DNA of 21,110 bases from Selenomonas sp. GTDB taxonomy: Bacteria > Bacillota > Negativicutes > Selenomonadales > Selenomonadaceae. The stretch is taken from positions 1 through 21,110 of the forward strand of contig NZ_JALFCU010000022.1 in assembly GCF_022771645.1 (NCBI RefSeq), read 5' to 3'. The position numbers and the translations under genes are program-made. The notes beneath the pieces were generated by a model that saw only the letters and a program-made list of their open reading frames with translations, was not told the origin of the DNA and did not search any database. Below, piece by piece: positions 1 through 9,343 of this stretch; position 1 is the first letter of the stretch, and the number at the start of each line of letters is the position of its first letter.

Positions 1-40
1 CTCAAACTTCGCAGGTAAAAATCCCCTGCACCCCTTGAAA
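1..40 (+). repeat. Left terminal inverted repeat of the IS, bipartite
   Basis: Bases 1-13 (CTCAAACTTCGCA) are perfectly inverted at 1579-1591, and bases 33-40 (CCTTGAAA) at 1552-1559. The 19 bases between match at only about 7 positions. This suggests a cleavage-site tip plus a separate inner transposase-binding block, which is the usual organisation of IS ends. Confidence 0.85.
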
Positions 41-64
41 GTCCAGGCTTTGTAAACAGAAAAA

Positions 65-136
65 TAGCATGAGTCTTGCCAGTTTGGTATAATTATGTTG
101 GCTCAAAAACATACCAAGCACCGGAGGCTCATGCTA
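65..136 (+). promoter_or_regulatory. Foldback stem covering the transposase ribosome-binding site
   Basis: Bases 65-77 can pair with 124-136 in a continuous 13-bp stem: nine Watson-Crick pairs, then four more of which two are G-U. The right arm contains most of the Shine-Dalgarno GGAGG (123-127) and the A of the ATG at 136. The internal promoter at 85-93 would start transcripts after the left arm. Only RNA reading in from outside the element could therefore form the stem. IS10 and IS50 are known to block translation of read-through transcripts in this way; that this element does so is inference. Confidence 0.6.
85..93 (+). promoter_or_regulatory. Candidate extended -10 promoter of the transposase gene
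   Basis: TGGTATAAT at 85-93 is a perfect -10 hexamer (88-93) with an upstream TG extension. No good -35 hexamer is visible at the normal spacing, which is usual for extended -10 promoters. Transcription would start near base 100, between the two arms of the foldback described at 65-136. The same TGGTATAAT motif precedes azlC. Confidence 0.6.
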
Positions 137-1521
137 TGAAAAGTATATCACAAACCACCCAGCAGATGGAATCCATCTCGAAGAAAACTTCGGCGTTCTT
201 CCGTCGTTATCATGTCGGCCAGATTCTGCGCGCGGCCAACGCTTGCAAGCTCAAAGGATTTTCCTCCATTCTCGTTTTCCTCGTGCTCGTAAGCATCATC
301 TTCGAGAACCGCTCGCTCTATATGCAGCGCCGACTTCACGAGGATTCGCTGCCGTTCGGCAAGGACACGGCTTACCGCTTCTTGAACTCCTGCCACACGA
401 ACTGGCGCAAGTTCACGCTGCTTCTTGCGGCGCGGATCATCAACGAAACCATCAAGCCGCTGACGGATGCCGGCCGGCGTTGTGCCATCGTCGTCGACGA
501 TTCGCTCTTCAGCCGCTCGCGTTCCAAGCGCGTGGAACTCTTGGCGAACGTCTACGACCATGTGAGCCGCCGCTATACGAAGGGCTTCCGCTTGCTCGTC
601 CTCGGCTGGACGGACGGGAACACGTTCCTGCCACTCACGTTCTGCCTTCTTTCAACCTCGAAGGAAAAGAACCGGCTCAATGAGGCCAGCGCATCCGTCG
701 ATGCAAGAAGCAACGGCGGAAAGCAGCGCAAGCTCGCGCAGATGGAAGCGCCAGCCGTCGTCCTCAATTTGTTGCAGGAGGTCAAGGCGACAGGAATCCC
801 CGCGCAGTACGTCCTCTTCGACACATGGTTCTGCTCGCCGTCGTCGCTGAAAGCCATCCATGACCTCGGCTATGACGTCACCGCTATGGCAAAGAAGAGC
901 AAGAAGGTGCGCTACCTCTGCGAAGGGAAGATCTCGAACGTCAAGGCCATCTACAAGGAACACAAGAAACGCCGCGGACGCTCGCGTTACCTCCTGTCCG
1001 TCGATGCTGTCGCGACGAAACAGGGAGAATCCCTCGTGCCTGTGCGATTGGTCTTCGTGCGGAACCGCAACAAGCGGAAGGATTATCTCGTCCTCGTCAC
1101 GACAGACCTCTCGCTTTCGGAGGAAGAAGTCATCCAGCTCTACGGGAAGCGCTGGGGCATCGAGGTGTTCTTCAAAGCGTGCAAGTCCTACCTGCGGCTC
1201 GGCAAGGATTGTCGTTCCGTCTCCTACGATGCGATGACGGCGCATGTCGCTGTCGTTTGTACGCGGTACATGCTCCTGGCTGTCGAAGAACGGGAGAACA
1301 CGGATGGCCGCAGCCTTGGTGAGCTCTTCTATCTCGGGCTCGACGAGCTTCCGGACTTGAAGTACATGGAAGCACTCCGCCTCGTGATGCAAGAGTTTGC
1401 AGAACAGCTTCGGGCAGAATATCCGTCAGAGGTTTTACTCGTCGAATCGCTATTGGAGCGTTTCATGAACGATTTGCCTGCCCTTTGGATGAGCCGACTG
1501 AGCGGGCAAAGGTGTGCGTGA
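136..1521 (+). CDS. IS4-superfamily DDE transposase
   Basis: This protein of about 461 residues would cut and join the ends of the surrounding element. The RNase-H-like DDE fold is supported by VVDDS (Asp121/122), LFDTW (Asp229) and the IS4 signature Y-x2-R-x3-E-x6-K at Tyr336, Arg339, Glu343 and Lys350. The spacing matches the YREK motif exactly. The N-terminal 110 residues are basic and probably bind the terminal repeats. I place the start at ATG 136 because GGAGG lies 8 bases upstream; an in-frame ATG at 76 lacks such a site and precedes the -10 box. No frameshift or internal stop is present, so the gene looks intact. Base composition is somewhat less GC-rich than the neighbouring chromosomal genes. 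The exact IS subgroup cannot be fixed without a database search. Confidence 0.92.
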   Translation: MKSISQTTQQMESISKKTSAFFRRYHVGQILRAANACKLKGFSSILVFLVLVSIIFENRSLYMQRRLHEDSLPFGKDTAYRFLNSCHTNWRKFTLLLAARIINETIKPLTDAGRRCAIVVDDSLFSRSRSKRVELLANVYDHVSRRYTKGFRLLVLGWTDGNTFLPLTFCLLSTSKEKNRLNEASASVDARSNGGKQRKLAQMEAPAVVLNLLQEVKATGIPAQYVLFDTWFCSPSSLKAIHDLGYDVTAMAKKSKKVRYLCEGKISNVKAIYKEHKKRRGRSRYLLSVDAVATKQGESLVPVRLVFVRNRNKRKDYLVLVTTDLSLSEEEVIQLYGKRWGIEVFFKACKSYLRLGKDCRSVSYDAMTAHVAVVCTRYMLLAVEERENTDGRSLGELFYLGLDELPDLKYMEALRLVMQEFAEQLRAEYPSEVLLVESLLERFMNDLPALWMSRLSGQRCA

Positions 1522-1551
1522 ATGGATTTTTACATCCAGCCCATGCTGATT

Positions 1552-1591
1552 TTTCAAGGCAAGCGGGTGTTTCCCGTGTGCGAAGTTTGAG
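1552..1591 (-). repeat. Right terminal inverted repeat of the IS
   Basis: Mirror copy of the left end: TGCGAAGTTTGAG at 1579-1591 and TTTCAAGG at 1552-1559, both at the same distance from the tip as on the left. It begins about 30 bases after the transposase stop codon. Confidence 0.85.
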
Positions 1592-1599
1592 TTTTTTAT

Positions 1600-2694
1600 T
1601 CATGCGAGGAAATACTGGAAGGCCGCCGGAATGCTGTAGGTCGTCTGAAGTTCATCGGGCGTCGCCCAGAGGAACGCGCCGCTTTCGCAGACGGCATCGG
1701 TGTCGCTCGGTGCGAGTGTGATGTCGTAGGCGGTCATGTCCCATTCGACGTGGCTGAAGATGTGGCGGGCGGGCGCTGCTTTTTTGACGTGCGCGACGGG
1801 GAGGCCCGCGTCCGTGAGCGCGCGGCGCACGGCGGCGGCTGTGACGTGGCCAGGGAGATGCGGCAGCTCGTAGAGCCCCGCAAGCAATCCCTTCTTCGGA
1901 CGCTGGCGCAGCGCGAGACGTTTTGTTGTCGGATCAAAGATGTGCAGCACGGTCATCTGCTCGATGCGCCGTGCTTTTTTTGCGGCCTTGTGCGGGAACT
2001 GCTCGATCGTTTGATGTTTTTGCGCGCGGCAGATGTTTTTGAGCGGGCAGGCATCACAATGAGGCGCGCCGTTCGGCACGCAGACCGTCGCGCCGAGCTC
2101 CATGAGCGCTTGGTTCAACGCCGCCGAGACGACACTCTCTTCATAGATCGGACGCAACGCGTCTTCGACGGCGCGCTTCGTTGCATCTTTCAGCACGTCG
2201 CCGTCGTATTCCACGAGCCGCGTGACGACGCGCAGCACGTTGCCGTCGACGGCGGGCGCGGCATGGTGGCCGGCGATGGAGCTGATCGCGCCGGCCGTGT
2301 AGCGTCCGATGCCGGGGAGCTTCAGGAGCTCGTCGAATGCGAGCGGCATCGCACCGCCATAGTCGCGCACGATGATTTGTGCGGCTTTCTTCAAGTTCCG
2401 TGCGCGGCTGTAGTAGCCGAGGCCCTGCCAGAGCTTCATGAGCGCGTCGTCGTCCACGCGGGCGAGCGCGGCGATGTCAGGGAGCTTTGCCATGAAGCGC
2501 TCGAAGTACGGGATGACGGCCGCGACGCGCGTCTGCTGCAGCATGATTTCCGAGATCCAGACGCGGTACGGCGTGACGCGCTCGCGCCACGGCAGCACGC
2601 GCGCGACGGTCGGATACCACGCGAGAAGTGGCGCCTTGATGGCAGCGAGCGCATCGGCGTCCGGCATCACGCGCGTTTTTCCTTTTGTCGTCAT
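1600..2694 (-). CDS. mutY: Adenine DNA glycosylase MutY
   Basis: MutY removes adenine mispaired with 8-oxoguanine in base-excision repair. In the 364-residue protein the catalytic Glu49 lies in ISEIMLQQT, the helix-hairpin-helix LPGIGRYTAG at about 126-135, and the catalytic Asp150 in AVDGNV. A [4Fe-4S] cluster set follows at Cys205, Cys213, Cys216 and Cys222. The C-terminal third, from about residue 240, matches the NUDIX-like 8-oxoG recognition domain. I prefer ATG 2694 over an upstream in-frame ATG at 2724: a purine-rich GGAAAGGAAG precedes 2694, and the likely promoter (-10 at 2731-2736) would start transcripts at about 2724. The C-terminus looks natural, so the IS insertion 8 bp beyond the stop did not truncate the gene. 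It is transcribed divergently from rimP. Confidence 0.95.
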   Translation of the reverse strand: MTTKGKTRVMPDADALAAIKAPLLAWYPTVARVLPWRERVTPYRVWISEIMLQQTRVAAVIPYFERFMAKLPDIAALARVDDDALMKLWQGLGYYSRARNLKKAAQIIVRDYGGAMPLAFDELLKLPGIGRYTAGAISSIAGHHAAPAVDGNVLRVVTRLVEYDGDVLKDATKRAVEDALRPIYEESVVSAALNQALMELGATVCVPNGAPHCDACPLKNICRAQKHQTIEQFPHKAAKKARRIEQMTVLHIFDPTTKRLALRQRPKKGLLAGLYELPHLPGHVTAAAVRRALTDAGLPVAHVKKAAPARHIFSHVEWDMTAYDITLAPSDTDAVCESGAFLWATPDELQTTYSIPAAFQYFLA

Positions 2695-2730
2695 GAAGAA
2701 CAAGACTTCCTTTCCTGCAGGCATACCGGC

Positions 2731-2739
2731 ATTTTATCA
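2731..2739 (-). promoter_or_regulatory. Candidate extended -10 promoter of mutY
   Basis: Read on the minus strand this is TGATAAAAT, a TG-extended -10 box with TAAAAT at 2731-2736. A weak TTTTCT lies at -35 distance (2754-2759). The predicted transcript start, near 2724, supports the shorter mutY start. Confidence 0.4.
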
Positions 2740-2812
2740 TGAAACGGGAAGGAAGAAAATATTTTGCGCGTGCCGCCGCGCAAGAAAAATCGCGGAAGGA
2801 GTAAAGAAATGC

Positions 2813-2841
2813 TGGACAAGTGTGGAAAGCCGTGCTATACT
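2813..2841 (+). promoter_or_regulatory. Sigma-A-type promoter of the rimP-nusA-infB operon
   Basis: TGGACA (2813-2818) and TATACT (2836-2841) are separated by exactly 17 bases. Each differs from the vegetative consensus at one position. Transcription should start near 2848, leaving a leader of about 115 nt before rimP. Confidence 0.75.
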
Positions 2842-2891
2842 CTTTTTAGTTTCGTCGGGAACGGCGGAATGACAATTACAGCTTTTTCTTT

Positions 2892-2919
2892 GAAAGAGTG
2901 GGTGCCTGCCCACTCTTTC
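2892..2919 (+). promoter_or_regulatory. Leader hairpin upstream of rimP
   Basis: GAAAGAGTGGG (2892-2902) and CCCACTCTTTC (2909-2919) form a perfect 11-bp stem with a 6-base loop, about 45 nt into the predicted operon transcript. It lacks a U-tract (TCTATTATG follows), so it is not a standard intrinsic terminator. Hairpins of this kind ahead of rimP occur in other Firmicutes as far as I recall. In B. subtilis NusA is reported to control its own operon by NusA-dependent termination in the leader, and this hairpin is a candidate for the same role. Confidence 0.65.
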
Positions 2920-2961
2920 TATTATGTATGGACAAATTCCGCAAGGAAAAGGAGGTCGCAC

Positions 2962-3417
2962 GTGGCAAAACAGCAAGTGGAAGAACGTGTCTACGCCATC
3001 GTGGAGGGACTGCTCGCAGGGCAGGACGAGATCGAGCTCGTCGACGTCGAGTACGTCCGCGAGCACGACTGGTATCTGCGTGTCTTCATCGACAAGGCGG
3101 GCGGCATCGAAATCGATGACTGCCAGGCACTCAGCGAGCGCCTCGAGAAGGTGCTCGATGACGAGAACGTCATCGCGGACAGCTACATCCTCGAGGTTTC
3201 GTCGCCGGGGCTCGACCGTCAGCTCAAGAAGTCGCGCGATTTCGTGCGCGAGCAGGGAAAGGCGGTCGACGTCACGCTCTACGCGCCCGAGGACGGCAAA
3301 AAGGAATTCACAGGCGTGCTCGAAGGCTATGACGAGGCGGCGAAGACCGTCACGATTGACGGCGCCGTATGGCCGCTCGCGAAACTTTCCGTCATCCGGT
3401 TGCATATCGATTTCTGA
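2962..3417 (+). CDS. rimP: Ribosome maturation factor RimP
   Basis: RimP assists maturation of the 30S subunit. The 151-residue product has the family's length and its hallmark core: ELVDVEYVRE, then WYLRVFIDK, the acidic IEIDDCQALSERLE helix, and the conserved LEVSSPGLDRQL at about residues 75-86. The C-terminal half is the SH3-like domain (VDVTLYAPEDGKKEFTGVLEG). The start is GTG 2962, chosen because AAGGAGG ends 6 bases before it and the protein begins where relatives do. It is the first gene of the operon. nusA follows after 71 bases, a gap that contains a GC-rich hairpin. Confidence 0.93.
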   Translation: MAKQQVEERVYAIVEGLLAGQDEIELVDVEYVREHDWYLRVFIDKAGGIEIDDCQALSERLEKVLDDENVIADSYILEVSSPGLDRQLKKSRDFVREQGKAVDVTLYAPEDGKKEFTGVLEGYDEAAKTVTIDGAVWPLAKLSVIRLHIDF

Positions 3418-3441
3418 TACCAGAGAAAATAGATGCCGGTG

Positions 3442-3464
3442 GGCGGCCGCCATGTGCGGCCGCC
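3442..3464 (+). other. GC-rich hairpin between rimP and nusA
   Basis: GGCGGCCGC (3442-3450) and GCGGCCGCC (3456-3464) form a 9-bp stem of G-C pairs with a 5-base loop. It ends 10 bases before the nusA Shine-Dalgarno AGGAGG (3475-3480). There is no T-tract, so termination is unlikely. RNA processing, stabilisation or an effect on nusA translation are possibilities. Confidence 0.6.
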
Positions 3465-3488
3465 GGCCGGTGTTAGGAGGATCATGTT

Positions 3489-4652
3489 TTGGCAGCAAGA
3501 AGAAGCAAGTCCAAGAAGCAGGAGGAGCCAGGGTTCCTCGACGCGCTGCGCGCGCTCGCGAAGGAGAAGGGCGTCGATGAGGATTTCCTGTTCGACGCCA
3601 TCGAGGCGGCGCTGATTTCTGCGTACAAGCGCAATTTCGGCTCGGCGCAGAACGTCCGCGTCGTGCTCGACCGCCACACGGGCGCGTACCACGTCTACGC
3701 GATCAAGACGGTTGTCGACGAGGTGTTCGATGACGTGCAGGAGATTTCGCTCGCGCAGGCGCGCACGATCAACGAGGACTACGAGATTGACGATACGATC
3801 GAGATCGAGGTCACGCCCGCGAATTTCGGCCGCATCGCGGCACAGGCCGCGAAGCAGGTCGTCGTCCAGCGCGTGCGCGAGGCCGAACGCGGCATCATTT
3901 ACGAAGAGTTCATGAGCCGCGAAGGCGACATCGTGAACGGCCTCGTCTCGCGCGTCGAGAACCGCAACGTGTTCATCGACCTCGGCAAGACGGAGGCCAT
4001 CCTCATGCCGGCCGAGCAGATCGCGGGCGAGACGTATGAGCACGGCGACCAGATCAAGGCGTACATCGTCGAGGTCAAGCGCACGACACGCGGCCCGCAG
4101 ATCGTCGTGTCGCGCACGCATCCGGGCCTCTTGAAGCGCCTGTTCGAGCTCGAGGTGCCGGAGATCCAGGAAGGCATCGTCGAGATCAAATCTGTCGCCA
4201 GGGAGCCTGGCATGCGCTCAAAGATCGCCGTCTGGTCGCGCGAAGAGGACGTCGACCCGGTCGGCTCTTGCGTCGGCCACAAAGGTCTGCGCGTGCAGGC
4301 CATCGTCGACGAGCTCGGCAGCGAGAAGATCGACATCGTGAAATGGAACGAGGACAGCGCGAAGTTCATCGCGAACGCGCTGTCGCCGGCGAAGGTCGTG
4401 TCCGTCGCGGTCAACGAGGACGAGAAGGTCTCGCGCGTCGTCGTGCCGGACTATCAGCTGTCGCTCGCCATCGGCAAGGAAGGCCAGAACGCCCGCCTCG
4501 CAGCGAAGCTCACGGGCTGGAAGATCGACATCAAGAGCGAGACGCAGGCGAAGGACGACGTGCTCGACGAGAGCATGAACGAAGTCGCCGTCGAGAGCGA
4601 TGCGTCGTTCACGGCAGCATCGGAAGACGCAGCGTCCGCCGAGGTCGAATGA
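3489..4652 (+). CDS. nusA: Transcription termination/antitermination factor NusA
   Basis: NusA binds RNA polymerase and nascent RNA and modulates pausing, termination and antitermination. The 387-residue protein has the N-terminal polymerase-binding domain (FLDALRALAKEKGVDEDFLF), an S1 domain from about residue 143 (GDIVNGLVSRVENRNVFIDLG), KH1 with its GHKG loop at about 262, and KH2 (LAIGKEGQNARLAAKLTGW) from about 326. A short acidic tail replaces the C-terminal AR repeats of proteobacterial NusA, as is usual in Gram-positives. The start is TTG 3489, with AGGAGG 8 bases upstream. An ATG at 3484 is in another frame and gives a non-NusA peptide. The weak start codon may limit expression. rnpM begins one base after the stop codon. 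Confidence 0.96.
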   Translation: MAARRSKSKKQEEPGFLDALRALAKEKGVDEDFLFDAIEAALISAYKRNFGSAQNVRVVLDRHTGAYHVYAIKTVVDEVFDDVQEISLAQARTINEDYEIDDTIEIEVTPANFGRIAAQAAKQVVVQRVREAERGIIYEEFMSREGDIVNGLVSRVENRNVFIDLGKTEAILMPAEQIAGETYEHGDQIKAYIVEVKRTTRGPQIVVSRTHPGLLKRLFELEVPEIQEGIVEIKSVAREPGMRSKIAVWSREEDVDPVGSCVGHKGLRVQAIVDELGSEKIDIVKWNEDSAKFIANALSPAKVVSVAVNEDEKVSRVVVPDYQLSLAIGKEGQNARLAAKLTGWKIDIKSETQAKDDVLDESMNEVAVESDASFTAASEDAASAEVE

Positions 4653-4653
4653 C

Positions 4654-4956
4654 ATGGCGACGAAAGCAGGAAAGGCGCGGAAGATCCCGGAGCGGCTGTG
4701 CGTCGGCTGCCAGGAGCGCCATCCGAAAAAAGAGCTCATCCGCATCGTGCGGAGCCCGGAGGGTACGTTTTCCGTCGACCTGACCGGCAAGAAATCCGGC
4801 CGCGGCGCGTACATCTGCCCGAAGGCGGAATGCCTCGAACAGGCGCGCAAGGGCCATCGCCTCGAACGCTCGTTCGAATGTGCGATCGATGCGTCCGTTT
4901 ATGACGCGTTGGCGGAAGAGCTCGAAAAGGAACTGAAAGCGGAGCGGAAGGCATGA
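4654..4956 (+). CDS. rnpM: YlxR/RnpM family RNA-binding protein (RNase P modulator)
   Basis: This small basic protein of 100 residues has the YlxR-family signatures RLCVGCQERHPKKELIRIVR at the N-terminus and GRGAYICPKAEC in the middle. YlxR of B. subtilis has been renamed RnpM for its action on RNase P; older work describes it as a nucleoid or transcription-associated protein. The start ATG 4654 follows the nusA stop by one base, and the end overlaps the next gene by 4 bases (ATGA), so translational coupling is likely. The gene's position between nusA and ylxQ is conserved across Firmicutes. Confidence 0.93.
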   Translation: MATKAGKARKIPERLCVGCQERHPKKELIRIVRSPEGTFSVDLTGKKSGRGAYICPKAECLEQARKGHRLERSFECAIDASVYDALAEELEKELKAERKA

Positions 4957-5288
4957 CGATGCAGACGCAAAGCGACAGAACACAGCAGAAGGTCACGAAC
5001 CTCTTGAGCATGGCGGCGCGCGCCCGCCGCATCGCCTCCGGCGCATTCGCCGTCGAGGAGGCGGCAAAGCGCGGGCAAGCGCGGTTCCTGCTCATCGCGG
5101 AGGATGCCGAACCTTCTTCCAAAGAGAAATACGAACAATTATCGAACCAATACGACATCCCTGCCGCAGCGTTCCTGACGAAGGCGACGCTCGGCGCCTG
5201 CCTCGGCAAAGCGGACCGCGCGGCGGCCGCGCTGCTCGACGACGGCTTTGCGAAAAAGCTCGCGGTGCTCCTGGAAGAGCGGGGATGA
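4953..5288 (+). CDS. ylxQ: L7Ae/L30e-family ribosomal-type protein YlxQ
   Basis: The 111-residue protein belongs to the L7Ae/L30e/S12e/Gadd45 family, whose members bind kink-turn RNA. The visible family pattern is NLLSMAARARRIASGAFAVEEA, then RFLLIAEDAEPSSKEKY, then IPAAAFLTKATLGACLGKADRAAAAL. Its start codon overlaps the rnpM stop in ATGA. The next possible ATG (5285) also overlaps its own stop codon, although I place the infB start 24 bases later. The exact cellular role of bacterial YlxQ is not settled; ribosome association is inferred from family and context. Confidence 0.9.
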   Translation: MTMQTQSDRTQQKVTNLLSMAARARRIASGAFAVEEAAKRGQARFLLIAEDAEPSSKEKYEQLSNQYDIPAAAFLTKATLGACLGKADRAAAALLDDGFAKKLAVLLEERG

Positions 5289-5308
5289 CAGATACCGGGG
5301 GTGGATCA

Positions 5309-7942
<2,634 letters not shown>

Positions 7943-7979
7943 GCACGTCCTGTGACAAAAGCAAATGGAGGTGGAATGC

Positions 7980-8381
7980 ATGAGCCAGCTTCGGGTCGAA
8001 AAGGTCCAGGAGCTCATGAAGCAGGAGATTTCCGAAATCATCCTGCGCGAACTGAAGGACCCGCGCATCGGGTTTGTGACGGTGACGTCCGTCGAGTGCA
8101 CGGGCGATCTGCGCGAAGCGAAGATCTACGTGAGCCTCATGGGGAGCGAGCAGCAGGTGAAAGACTGCTGGCAGGGCCTCCAGAGCTCCCTCGGATTCAT
8201 CCGCCGCGAGATCGGCAAGCGCATCCGCCTGCGGTTCACGCCGGAGCTCACGTTCGCGCTCGACCGGTCGCTCGACTACAGCGCGCACATCCAGGAGCTC
8301 CTGCTGAAGATCCAGAAAGAGGACGCCGCGCGGACTGCGCCGGCACCAGCAGAACCTTCTACGGAGAAGGAGACAAGTTAA
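7980..8381 (+). CDS. rbfA: Ribosome-binding factor A
   Basis: RbfA is a small KH-like protein that binds the 30S subunit near the 5' helix of 16S rRNA during late assembly and cold adaptation. The 133-residue product shows the family core: RVEKVQELMKQEISEIILRE, LKDPRIGFVTVTSVE, DLREAKIYVSL, then GFIRREIGKRIRLRFTPELTFALDRS. The start ATG 7980 is supported by GGAGGTGG ending 5 bases upstream; an ATG at 7965 lies before that site. The last 15 or so residues are a Pro/Ala/Glu tail. The stop codon TAA shares its final A with the nrnA start. Confidence 0.95.
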   Translation: MSQLRVEKVQELMKQEISEIILRELKDPRIGFVTVTSVECTGDLREAKIYVSLMGSEQQVKDCWQGLQSSLGFIRREIGKRIRLRFTPELTFALDRSLDYSAHIQELLLKIQKEDAARTAPAPAEPSTEKETS

Positions 8382-9343
8382 TGAAATTGACATTGAGTGA
8401 AACAGCGGCAGCGCTCCAAGCGGCTCGGACGCTCGTGCTCACGGCGCACGTGAATCCCGATGGCGACGCCATCGGCAGCACGCTCGGCCTCAAGCATGTG
8501 CTCGAAGCCCTCGGCAAGCGCGTCACGGTTCTGCTCGATGATGATATCCCGGCGGGCTTTGCTGTCCTGCCGGGATATGATGCTTTGAGGCGTCCGAGCG
8601 AGGGCGAGTCCATCGACTGCGACCTCTTCGTCGTGCTCGACACGATGACGGACCGCATCGGCAAGACGGCCGAGGTCGTCCATGCGCCGCGCCTCCTCAA
8701 CATCGATCATCATCACACGAACCCGGGGAATAACAAGGAAGACCTCTATCTCGACGCATCGCGCGCGGCGACGTGCGAGATCGTCTATGACCTTGCGAAA
8801 GCGATGAACGCCACAATTCCCGAAAGCGCAGCGATGTGCCTCTACACGGGCCTTGCGACGGATACGGGATTCTTCCGCTTTTCGAATGCGGCTGCGCATA
8901 CGTACCGCGCGGCGGCCGACCTCATCGACGCCGGCGCGCAGCCGAACGTCATTTCCGAGGCGCTGGAAATCAAACCGATGCAGACGGTGAAAGACCTCGG
9001 CGAAGCGCTCGCACAGTTCGAGCTCTTCGCGGACGGCAAAGCGGCCGGCATCTTCCTGACGCAGGAACAGACGGCGCGCATGGAATCAACGGAAACGTTC
9101 ATCGGCCATATCCGCGTCATCGACGGCGTCGACGTCGCCGTCGTGCTGAAGTGCAAGGAGCCGCAGCTCTGCCGCGTCTCCATGCGCTCGAAGCGCGTCG
9201 ACGTCAGCCGCATCGCAACGCAGTTCGACGGCGGGGGCCACGTCCGTGCGGCTGGCTGCACGCTGAAACTGCCGTTCGAAGAGGCGCGGAAGACCATCAT
9301 GGCGGCCATTGAACAGGCCATCCGCGAGGGCTGGATCGCATGA
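8381..9343 (+). CDS. nrnA: DHH-family oligoribonuclease/pAp phosphatase NrnA
   Basis: NrnA-type DHH-DHHA1 enzymes degrade short oligonucleotides and pAp using Mn2+. The 320-residue protein has the metal-binding motifs HVNPDGDAIGS (about 23-33), VVLDT, DHH at 109-111 (NIDHHHTNPG) and TDTGFFRF. The DHHA1 substrate-binding motif GGGHVRAAGC follows at about 284-293. The start ATG 8381 overlaps the rbfA stop and has AAGGAG 8 bases upstream. A longer in-frame reading back to 7952 overlaps rbfA and is not credible. The rbfA-nrnA-truB order is the common Firmicutes arrangement, linking RNA turnover with ribosome biogenesis. Distinguishing nano-RNase from cyclic-dinucleotide specificity is not possible from sequence alone. 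Confidence 0.93.
   Translation: MKLTLSETAAALQAARTLVLTAHVNPDGDAIGSTLGLKHVLEALGKRVTVLLDDDIPAGFAVLPGYDALRRPSEGESIDCDLFVVLDTMTDRIGKTAEVVHAPRLLNIDHHHTNPGNNKEDLYLDASRAATCEIVYDLAKAMNATIPESAAMCLYTGLATDTGFFRFSNAAAHTYRAAADLIDAGAQPNVISEALEIKPMQTVKDLGEALAQFELFADGKAAGIFLTQEQTARMESTETFIGHIRVIDGVDVAVVLKCKEPQLCRVSMRSKRVDVSRIATQFDGGGHVRAAGCTLKLPFEEARKTIMAAIEQAIREGWIA

Larger units (their letters stand above)
1..1591 (+). mobile_element. IS4-superfamily insertion sequence, apparently complete
   Basis: The element is bounded by 13-bp perfect terminal inverted repeats, CTCAAACTTCGCA at 1-13 and its reverse complement at 1579-1591. It carries one transposase gene that fills nearly all of it. A second perfectly matching block, CCTTGAAA, lies at the same offset (bases 33-40) from both tips. 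About 1.6 kb with a single DDE transposase is normal for IS4-type elements. The left tip is the first base of the window, so no left flank is visible and a target-site duplication cannot be checked. The right tip lies 8 bp beyond the end of mutY, with the transposase convergent to mutY. The outer 13 bp could be slightly longer if the true left end lies outside the window. Confidence 0.9.

Noticed and set aside
1523..1538. TGGAT/ATCCA hairpin after the transposase stop as a terminator
   Set aside because: The stem is only 5 bp and no T-tract follows directly; it is too weak to call.
7952..8380. An N-terminal extension of nrnA giving a 463-residue protein
   Set aside because: The extension overlaps all of rbfA in another frame and lacks DHH-family features. 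ATG 8381 has a Shine-Dalgarno and the standard N-terminus.
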